Assembly (NCBI GenBank): GCA_964058805.1
Contig: CAXKVV010001255.1
Span: forward strand, 1 to 20,926
Origin: Schoenoplectus triqueter
Taxonomy: Eukaryota; Streptophyta; Magnoliopsida; Poales; Cyperaceae
DNA length: 20,926 nt
Direction of reading: 5' to 3'
Shown piece by piece: positions 1-9,100 of the stretch. Every line of letters starts with the position of its first letter. Positions within the stretch are counted from its first letter, which is position 1. The notes beneath the pieces were generated by a model. That model saw only the letters and a list, made by a program, of their open reading frames with translations, did not search any database and was not told the origin of the DNA. The position numbers and the translations under genes are program-made.

Positions 1-710
1 GGCCAGCTCTCGTTCTCTTTCTCCGTCTTTTGCAATCTACCTTGCACGATTTACCCGAGTTTTTCGCCTCCCTCGGCCTCCCTTCAATCTTCACTTAGGA
101 AACTCATTGATCTGATCGCAAACTCTAATCTTCTCTACTCGGCCTCCCACCTCCGCTCAGCCTATGCTCATTCGTCTTCATCGCTGGTTTATTGGTCTGG
201 TCACAACTTGTGAGCCTAGTCGCAACTCGTAGTTATCTCTCCATCTCTAGCTCATAGCTCTATATTTTGGATTATTGTTTCCTGAATTGAGATTGATTTG
301 AGGACTACACTCCCAACAATTAGATTGGTGCTGATATTTTGCTTTATTTGATAATTTCAAAAAGTATTGATTAGTGTTTTTTGGAAGTAACTGGTGAGTG
401 CCAGCTATAATTAATGCATGGAAGTAGCTGACTAGTGTTCATTTTCTTTTATTCCATAACTTGAAAAGTTATAGTTGGCACTGATTTTGCTTTATTCCAT
501 AAGGATTTTCTGAACTTCTGCGATATAATCAAGCATGAACTTAAACTACAACAGATTTGGCTTACTAACAATAATTAACTAATGATTTTTAGTGAAAACC
601 ATTAATAACATTGTGCAGTGATATTGTAAGGTTCATTTGACAAATCAAGCAATAATTTTGAAAAAGTGATAGAATAGTATCATTTTGGAAGAGTGATAGA
701 AGAGTGGTAT
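1..710. other. Unassigned upstream region
   Basis: The first ~250 bases are richer in C and T (CTCGGCCTCCC, TCTCTCCATCTCTAG) than the rest and look like a transcript leader or a retroelement fragment, but no open frame or known motif supports either. From about 300 to 710 the DNA is AT-rich with nothing I recognise. Confidence 0.3.
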
Positions 711-770
711 TTTTAACTATTCAGAAGAACGAAAATATATTTTGACAGTTGTTAATCAGAATAGTTAAAA
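711..770. repeat. 12-bp perfect inverted repeat
   Basis: TTTTAACTATTC (711-722) is repeated in perfect inversion as GAATAGTTAAAA (759-770), with 36 nt between. Could be a small MITE core or chance in AT-rich DNA. Confidence 0.35.
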
Positions 771-860
771 TGTGAATAATTATGATAATAACAATGATGA
801 TGATGATAAAATAATAATACTAGTAAACCAAACGTAAGAGTTTAGATAATCTCTTAGATA

Positions 861-1740
861 CACTACTACAATTTATTAAAAATTAGTAATGATTTTTTTA
901 TTAAAATCGTGACAAAATATATAAAAAAATTAAGGCTTTTTAATGACTTCTAATTGTTTTTTTCTAAAACCATTATAAAAGTCTTTGTCCGGCCGGATAT
1001 ATTGGTATTTTTGCTAACTCTTTTCCCACAACACTTTTATTAATAGAAGAGATGTATATAACGAGTTTATCATTCTTCTCTAACTGCACTAGCTGCTTTT
1101 TAAGGTCAGTTTCTCATGGATATATAAGTAACTGACCACAAATAGTGGTGACTCAATATTCTCATTTAGTAACGGTTTTTATCTAATAATGAAAAATAGT
1201 ACAAAAGGATATTAACCATTTTATAATTATCATAAGAAAATAATATATTTTTCAACGAATATGTAATAATGGAAAATAACTTTATGATAATGAAAAAAAT
1301 TATATTCTAAAACTAATATGTGTATATAAATGTGGTACAAAAATTATAATAAAATAATATATGATCAAAAAATAATATATTTTTTAACATTCTTTTAAAA
1401 AATACGTAATAATGAAAAAATAGTAAAGAAGGATGTTAACCACTTTATAATAATGGAATGACCGCATGCATATGAGGAAATATTAGAAAAATATGACAGT
1501 AACTATTTTATGCTAAAACCATTACAAAGCATTTACAGTGTATGACATAGGGCCTATCAGTTCCTAATGATTTTATTTTGGAATCGTCACAGATCATATT
1601 TACAACCTATGACATTAGGCCTGAATATTCTAACGGTCTTATTTTGGAACCGTCACATATCATATTTACAATACATTGGGTCTGCAAGGTTCTAATGATT
1701 TTTACTTGCAACCGTTATTAAACTTATTCATATTTACTTT
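861..1740. mobile_element. Possible CACTA-like terminal fragment with subterminal repeats
   Basis: CACTACTACAA at 861-871 resembles plant CACTA transposon ends. Downstream the stretch is studded with related motifs (TAATGATTTT, AATCGTGACA, GTAACGGTTTTT, GAACCGTCACA), the kind of subterminal repeats these elements carry. No matching opposite end was found and there is no transposase. The tandem block at 1497-1740 is listed separately. Confidence 0.35.
1497..1740. repeat. Four degenerate tandem copies of a ~62-67 bp unit
   Basis: Copies begin at about 1497, 1561, 1628 and 1690. The two best copies share TTCTAAYGGTYTTATTTTGG, then GAAYCGTCACA and ATCATATTTACAA. The first and last copies are more diverged. 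The motifs resemble CACTA-type subterminal repeats. Confidence 0.55.
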
Positions 1741-1756
1741 TTCATTAACAGCTAGC

Positions 1757-1784
1757 GCATATATATATATAGAGAGAGAGAGAG
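1757..1784. repeat. (TA)n(GA)n microsatellite
   Basis: A compound dinucleotide repeat: AT repeats at about 1759-1771 run straight into AG repeats up to 1784. Probably length-variable. Confidence 0.85.
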
Positions 1785-1836
1785 TGAGGTTATGATACTT
1801 CGCGTCCGTATCTCGAATTTGAAAGTTCAAATGGCC

Positions 1837-2075
1837 GATTCAAATTGTTGAACATGATCTTCATATTGAACTATCTTTGAAAATTAAAATTTATATTGTT
1901 TTGAAATTTCTTGCTATTTTTTAGATGCGTACAAAAACACTAGTTTTGGATGGTGTAGAAATAGTTAGATCAGCAAACTTTGTATCTATTTAAAAAATAG
2001 CAAAAAATTCAAAAAAATATAAAATTTGATCTCCATGGATATTTCAATATGAAGATGATGTTCAATGATTTAGAT
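1837..2075. repeat. ~240 bp foldback (long imperfect inverted repeat)
   Basis: The left arm at 1837-1925 and the right arm at 1984-2075 are imperfect reverse complements over about 90 bp, around a ~58-nt spacer. Strong anchor matches include TTCATATTGAACTATCTTTG against the complement of ATATTTCAATATGAAG, and TTGCTATTTTTTAGAT against the complement of ATCTATTTAAAAAATAGCAA. It is likely a MITE or foldback transposon; no coding potential. Confidence 0.6.
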
Positions 2076-2079
2076 ACTA

Positions 2080-2455
2080 ACAATGATGATGATAATAATA
2101 ATGGTAAAATAATAATAATAGTAATAATAATAATGATAATAAAATAATAATTATAATTCATAATCATAATCATAATAAATAATAATATTCATACTTGTAA
2201 ACATAATAATATAATAAAAATATAAACATAATTATAATATAATAATGTAATAATAAAAATTATATTACAATCATAATCATAATAATATAATGTAATAATA
2301 TAATATAACATAATTAAATAATAATAAATTAATAATCATAGTCATAATCATGATAATAATATAATAATACTAATAGTGATGATAATAATAATATAATAAT
2401 AAATCATAATCACAATCATAATATAATAATATAATATAATATAATCAAATAATAA
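2080..2455. repeat. Degenerate AAT/TAATAA-rich tract
   Basis: Almost entirely built of AATAAT, ATAATAATG, AATCATAATC and TAATATAAT units, with scattered GATGATGATAA. It is an interrupted trinucleotide satellite with no coding content. A shorter sister tract (GATGATGATGATAAAATAATAATAC) lies at about 797-822. Confidence 0.75.
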
Positions 2456-2472
2456 TCGCTATTCCAATGAGA

Positions 2473-2515
2473 GCTAATCTGATATACCACCTATAGCTTA
2501 GTATACTAGATTAGC
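2473..2515. repeat. 15-bp inverted repeat
   Basis: GCTAATCTGATATAC (2473-2487) and GTATACTAGATTAGC (2501-2515) are inverted copies matching at 13 of 15 positions, with a 13-nt loop. Possibly an internal part of a decayed MITE next to the AAT tract. Confidence 0.45.
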
Positions 2516-2727
2516 ACTATTCCACACTCTTCAACTTAGTTTAAAATTCATTTGGCAAATTAATTCATCAAAATAATAATTTTATTCCTATTTTTTATTA
2601 TTCCATTAAGTGTCAAACAAACCCTAATAAACAGTGCATAAGGCAGCTATATGATTTTTCAAGTGTTTTATCTTTTCAGGTTCAAAAAATTAAGATGGAA
2701 ATAGAAACCTTGAATTGCTCGTTTTAT

Positions 2728-2940
2728 TGGGCTCCTGTCCAATTTTCATGCTAAGCAGCCCAGTAGTAGCCTTTACTCCGCGACTCCTCCCAATCAATGG
2801 AAACATACATGCTGGGTCCCCGGTCTGCTAGCTATGAAATAGGCGCCCACCAGTCAGCAGCACTTTCCTTCGACCACGATACACCGCGTGCATATTTGAA
2901 AAATATATAAGAGATCGGGGATATTTTCGTAATTAAGTAA
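2728..2940 (+). promoter_or_regulatory. Probable NOT3 core promoter: two site II motifs and a TATA box
   Basis: Two site II elements (TGGGCY) lie in opposite orientation: TGGGCT at 2728-2733 and its complement AGCCCA at 2757-2762. A TATA-like box, TATATAA, is at 2904-2910. This would put the transcription start near 2935-2940 and give a leader of about 213 nt before the NOT3 ATG. Site II motifs are known in promoters of plant growth and translation genes. The motifs are seen; the start site is inferred. Confidence 0.5.
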
Positions 2941-3084
2941 TTGCGGAAAGCCGAATTTTCGTCGAATCGAAAATAATTAAAACAAAATAATAATAGCATC
3001 TCCTTTTTGTCCATCCATCTTCATCCAGTTCACTGCCCTAAGTCTTAAGTGCCCTTCTTCCCAATTCTGACCTCCGTAAAAGAA

Positions 3085-3092
3085 AAACCCTA
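3085..3092 (+). promoter_or_regulatory. Telo-box (AAACCCTA) in the NOT3 leader
   Basis: An exact AAACCCTA lies 61 bp before the NOT3 start codon. A second exact copy (AAACCCTAA) lies at 2619-2627, upstream of the site II motifs. Telo-boxes close to the start, paired with site II motifs, are a known arrangement in plant promoters of translation-related genes. Function here is inferred. Confidence 0.45.
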
Positions 3093-3127
3093 GATTTGCA
3101 ATAGTGAAACTCTGTTCTATTCGTTGA

Positions 3128-3145
3128 ATGCTTGAACCTTTATAA
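3128..3145 (+). promoter_or_regulatory. Five-codon upstream ORF in the NOT3 leader
   Basis: ATG CTT GAA CCT TTA TAA encodes MLEPL and stops 7 nt before the NOT3 ATG. If the transcript starts near 2940, ribosomes scan this AUG first. Its own context (G at -3, C at +4: GTTGAATGC) is weaker than the A(-3)/G(+4) context of the main start, so leaky scanning is likely. Whether it is translated is unknown. Confidence 0.45.
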
Positions 3146-3152
3146 TTTTACC

Positions 3153-6100
3153 ATGGGTGCTAGTCGGAAGCTTCAAGGCGAGATCGATCGAGTTCTCAAG
3201 AAGGTCCAAGAAGGAGTCGATGTCTTCGATAGTATCTGGAACAAGGTCTTACCCTAAGATAAAATTAGATTGCTCTCGGAATTTTAATGTTTTTCTTGAT
3301 TTGATGGTGCGTTTTTTTTTCCGTGAATAGGTTTATGATACAGAAAATGCGAACCAGAAGGAAAAGTTTGAGGCGGATCTGAAGAAGGAAATAAAGAAGC
3401 TTCAGAGGTATAGAGATCAGATCAAGACATGGATCCAGTCAAGCGAGATAAAGGATAAAAAGGTATATAATGAAACCTAAATTTGTATTCAGGCTAATAA
3501 TCACTCTCAGTCACTGAACATACGTTGATGAACTTCTCTAACCATTTATGTTTTGGCAAAGGGTCATCTTTGTTCGCAAAGAATAATTAAAACATAATAA
3601 TTTTATTTGATGATAATTGATTTAAGGTACATACTGCATACGGTCTTATATTGGACTTTATTTGACGTCGCTTATTTTCGCTTAATGCAAGACATAATAT
3701 ATACACAGTTTTCTGACTTGTATCTGTTTGTGAGTTTGGTGGCAACTAGTGGTTGAGATGGTTAGTGCATTTTGTGAACAGGCCCTTATGGATGCACGGA
3801 AGCAGATTGAGCGTGAAATGGAGAGATTTAAAGTGTGTGAAAAGGAGACTAAAACGAAAGCTTTCTCCAAGGAAGGCTTGGGCCAACAACCAAAAACAGT
3901 TAATTTTCTCACCTTCCAATTCTTCATGAGTATTATTGAAATTAATTTTTTCAATTATCTTCAAATGATGCTATCTTATCTGAGATTGTCTTCTGCAATC
4001 TGTTAGGATCCAAAAGAGAAGGCAAAAGCTGAGACAAGGGATTGGTTAAACAATGTGGTATGTTAAAAGTAACTTGTATTTAATTTTTTTTTGTACTGAA
4101 TCCATATATTTTTATTCGAGTATATCTGGCAACATTTTAGGTCGGAGATCTGGAAAGTCAGATTGATCACTTCGAAGCTGAGGTAGAAGGCCTCTCTATT
4201 AAAAAAGGAAAAGCTCGACCACCCCGATTGGTAAGCTAAACACAAGTTCTCCAATTCTTTTCTTTCTTTATGAACTATGTTATCATTCTTGTTACTCATT
4301 GGTTATCTCAAATTTATTCTTTAGACACATCTAGAGAAGTCAATATCAAGGCACAAGGCTCATATAAAGAAGCTTGAGTCAATATTGAGACTACTTGACA
4401 ATGATGAATTGAGCCCTGAGCAGGTCAATGATGTAAAAGATTTTCTAGAAGACTACGTTGAAAGAAACCAGGTACAATTTTTTGTCATCACTTTTTTTAA
4501 TCTTTTTCATACATGTTTTCGCTTGAAAATGTGCTGTAAACATCAGCTCTGGTATGTTACTGTAAATGTCAGTAATCAGTTGGTGACAGTTCTACCATCA
4601 TATAACTGATTTGGTATAGTTCTACTAGCATCATGAATGTATTATATAAATTTTCCATTACAGTTTATTCAGTATGGCCTTATAAGCTATTAGAAAAATA
4701 AGCAAACCTCTTATCTTCTTTTTATGCTCTGATCACAAAAAAAATTAGGACGACTTTGATGAATTTAGTGATGTTGAGGAGCTCTATACAACACTGCCTT
4801 TAGAAAAGGTCGAAGCCCTTGAAGATATGGTATCTCTTGGCCCCTCTACTCTTGCCAAGGTATTGCACACTATGCACACTAGTAAACCTTGGTCCTCATT
4901 TCTTTCTTTACTATTTAAATTTTAGATGTCACTCAGTGCTTTCATATTAATGTACTTTGGAGCCTTGTGTCTTTCATAAATTCCTTATATGTTAAATGCG
5001 ACTGAGTTATAATTCTTCGCCATCACAAACTTTTCCCTTATAAATACTTATAAAAAGAAACCAAGCGCATTTCTAAATAAGAAGTGACTATTCTTGCATG
5101 AAGTTGGCATGATTTTCCATAAATCTCTTGCTCATTGAAGCACGGAACCTATCAACTTAAGGTGTGATGCTGACAAATAATTTGCTGGAGCGCAAGAGTT
5201 ATGCGGTTCTATTTGTTTCTCTAAAAGAAGATGCATAGCTCTGTATTTTAAACCTATCAAATTTACAAGCCTGTTCGGTCCCTGGCTTGAACCTGCGAGT
5301 CAACATTGTGAATTTTGCCCCCCCCCCCCCCCCCCCCCCCCCCCCGGATTTTGCGACCTACAAGTGGCTGGTTTGAGATAATAATTTTTGAAGAGGTATT
5401 TCTTCTGAATTGGTGGTTTGTCTGACATGTGTTATTTCTGAAGTTGCGACCCTTTTTTTCAGACTTGGCGGTTGACCTGCCATATTTTCTGTAAAATGAG
5501 TGGCGGTTTCTATTCTTGAATTTGAGAGAAGGCTGACCTTCTCCATTATAGGGCAAGTACTCTATTCGTGCGGCAGTTGTCTCGAATCAATGTAACGTGA
5601 AAGTACATAACACACCCCCTAGACCTTTTGATCAGCGAAAGGTGTTTTCTTGATTTTTTCTTCATAACGACTCATTCATTTTATATATCTGGTTCCAGCA
5701 AATATCACGTGAACAGAATATTTGGCTGCATTACTTGATTAGTCATTATCCAAGTCTCCCTTCCATTCTTGCCTTATGCAGCTTGTACATTGTTTCCTTC
5801 TAGAGTCATAGCACCCTACTCTGTATTCAGCTACTCGTCCCTTCAATCCATCTATCAATTCAGTAAGTTTCTAAACACAGTAGGGAAGCAAGAAGGGGGC
5901 AATGGAAATGATGCTATCGACATGTTGAACCTAGTGAGAATATTCCAGTACACATGCACTTCTGTTCTTAGTACCCACCTTCCAGTATTCACAGAGATAT
6001 TTGCTTGACCAACAAAATTAGAAGGACAGTTGTCATCTTTGGATTATTATTTTTGTGTGTGTCTGTACATGGAAAATTGGAAATTCTTCCTTCAATTATA

Positions 6101-9100
6101 CTGTGTTAAGATTGTATAGGTTTGAAGTTTCTAAAATATCATGTCCTTTTGTTTTCTAGGGCATTGCTTCTATTCCTGCGAAGAGCTCTGCAGCTAGTTC
6201 GGTCGCTCAGGTCTTTATGATCTTATTGTTAGGCTAAACTTAAAAACACAACATATGTGACGATATTTTTTATTGCCCTATTATGGCTGCAAATTCCATT
6301 ATTATTTTTCTTGATGGTAATTAGAGTATATCGTCCTCTTCATTGCAGAATTTTGGTTAATTCAGATTTTGGTGGTCTTAATTTTTTTGGGTTATTTACA
6401 GCTACAGTACCTCTACTGCTCTGTGTGGGCCTGAAATTTCTCATTTAGCTTTTGATATCCATTTGTCTTTTTATTTTTTTCCTCTATTTTAGGTTACTGC
6501 ATCATCTGCTGTTGCACAACCCTCAAGCCAAGATCAGGAAGGAGCAGTACCTCAGGAAAGCAACTCTGACATACCGCCCTGCACTCCACCTTCAAAAATT
6601 GGGCCCATACCTATACCCTCTCCCGCAACTACACCTTTGCCCAATCCTTCTCCACGTGCACTGGCAAGTGGGCCAACTGCTGCATCGGTCGTCTCTGGCC
6701 CTGCATTCTCCCGTACTGCCTCAGATACAGGATCAGCTGCTGCACCCCCTGTCACCGCCAATGTATCAGTGGCCGCGAAAGAAGATGACCCCACAGTCTC
6801 ACCTGGCCGCAGGCCATCCCCGGCCATCCCCGCCCAGAATCGTCCAGTACAGTTAACAGTGCCACAAGCAGCAGCCCAACCACCTGTTATGGGACTGGTA
6901 ACTAGTGCAATGGCTGGTACTGTTCCTATGAAAACTATAGTGCCTGGTGATGACAGAGCAGCAGGAGGTAACGTTAACCAACCACTACATTCACCTATGG
7001 GAAACCGCGCAATGTTGCAACAGCAATTAAGTGAAGTTGGCAACGCTGGTGGTGAGGCTGTGTCGCTTGGAGCGAGGATGTTCCCATCGACAGCAGCTGC
7101 TTCTGGCAGTCAGTGGAGACCTCAGACTCCAGGTGTCACTTTCCCTTCTCAGAGTGAAACGGTATTTCAACATTTCTTCTTTTATTCTTCACAATCTGAT
7201 GTGATTTGGATTCTCAGTACTACACAAGCTGGTACTATATTGTGAAGTGTGCCTGTGTTGATCAAGGCTGTTGCATGAGTTCAGGGACAGAGAAGGACTG
7301 AAATAACACCAGATCAGAGGGAAAAATACTTGCAAAGACTGCAACAGGCAAAGCCGCAACAGCAACAACAGCAGTTGCAACAGCACCAGGGCCATTCTAA
7401 TATGGTAACCATGTCTTCTAACCTGTCTGCTGCTAATCAAAAGCCATTTGCATCCACTTCCCAAGCACAGCTGAGCCTTCTTATGCAACAGGTCTACTCT
7501 CTCTCTGTATCTGTGTGAAAGTTGTCTCATGAAAGCGGCACAATTGAACACGACCTTCTGTATGGTTTTTCTGCAGTTATTAATGTAGTTCTAGTTCTAG
7601 TGGTTCATTTTCTCCAACCTTGATTTACACACATAGTCATAGACCTAGAGGTGGCAATGGGGTGGATTCGGTTAGTTTGACTGATGAAGATTGTCTGTCA
7701 TGGGTTGGATCGGGTCGGATTGGGTCTCGGGTCGACTAGCATTGGTTTTTTCTTGGGTCTCGGGTCAATTTGGGTCACTGATCTCAGGGCATCTCAGGTT
7801 TTGGGTCATCTGATCTCAGGTTGAGTTCGGGTCAGTTTGACTTTCTAAAAAAAATTGAGTCGGGTCGGGTCAGATTTTGTCACCTCTTGATAGTTCCTAC
7901 TAACCTAACATGATAAATAATGGAGAACTGAACTCTGACAATAGAGGGGTTTCAGCCTTTCAGGACAATTCTTCTGTGATGCGCATTGTTATCAAGTATG
8001 AGTGGTTTTGGGTTTTCTATTAGCAAGAATTTTGTATTGTACCACCTTGCTATCAGTTCAGCAGTGTTGCTTCTGTTGAATTCTCTTCAATTTGCTGTTA
8101 GACCTTTTGTACATGCTCCTCAATTATGTATTGGTTTAGATATTGAAGTCCACTTAAATGCTTAAAGGAGATCTAAGACTACTAACTAAACAGCAAAGTT
8201 GTTGTAGTACACTGGTTTTTCTACTTAACTGAAAAGTTGCTGTACCTTCTATAACTAATCCTTGTTTTTTCTTTGCTTACCAACGCAGGATAATTACTAT
8301 CAAAATCAAGGATTACCTTACCGGCCAGTATGTTCATCAGCTTGGTTCCATCTAGATCACTTAATGAAATTATGATGGAGACCTCTTTCTCCCTCCATTT
8401 AAAAACAATTCAAAAACTATAATAGCTAAAAGTTCAACTGACCTGGTACAGGATTGTTTGACACAATGGTGTCTTGTTTGAGCATTACAATTGATTAGAG
8501 CTAAGAATTTGGAAAAGTTAAAAGAGAAAGCAATACTTGAGATAGCTAGAAATTCCCATTGGGACATATCTTAAGCTAAAACAATGTGGAAGAGATAACA
8601 AGAGTGTCAACTATAGTCCTTACTGTAATTACTGCTACCTTTGGCAGGAAAATTTATTTTCTCAATATTTTAGTTACCGTCTTGCAGTTCGTTACTCCTC
8701 AGAGCCATGCCATGTCTTCAGTGGGACTTGGGCAAGGTATGTTGTTTTATTCTTAATAAAATAACTCCTAGAAACTAGATAAGGTTGCTGGTTTGCTTTG
8801 TATTTGTCAAGTTAGCAATCTCGAATGTGTATTGTGATGGCATGGCTCCTACATCTTGAGCTGAAGTTTGAACCAAAAAAAAAAATCGATAAAGGGAAAA
8901 GTAACACGTACTGGCATATTCTGCTAGTATTGTCACAGTTCAACAATGCTACACAACGCACCAGTTATTTTCCTTCCTCTTGAGGGAAAGGAAAGGAAAG
9001 GAAAGGAAAGGAAGGAAATGAAGAAACACATTGAGGGTGAATTGATAGAAGTACTCACATTATATTATTGCTCTTCATTATCCTCATCAATTTTAAACTT

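Noticed and set aside
1..250. CT-rich, GC-richer start of the window as a possible exon or leader of another gene
   Set aside because: No sustained open frame and no recognised peptide on either strand; the window edge prevents a judgement.
3749..4006. An ATG-initiated frame covering NOT3 exon 3
   Set aside because: It runs into introns at both ends; only 3782-3898 is coding, as shown by frame continuity with exons 2 and 4.
5263..5310. A tRNA-like TTGAACCTGCGAGTCAAC next to the C28 run
   Set aside because: No matching acceptor stem, D arm or anticodon arm; not a tRNA gene. No other tRNA or rRNA was seen in the window.
5769..6008. A 79-codon open frame on the plus strand inside NOT3 intron 7
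   Set aside because: No recognisable domain, lies between well-supported exons 7 and 8, and is not needed for frame continuity; chance open frame.
6552..7043. A 163-codon minus-strand open frame
   Set aside because: It is the antisense shadow of NOT3 exon 9, whose GC-rich Pro/Ala codons leave the opposite strand open.
8985..9017. GGAAA repeat considered as a CRISPR-like or satellite array
   Set aside because: It is a short simple pentanucleotide repeat with no spacers; CRISPR arrays are not expected in a plant nuclear genome.
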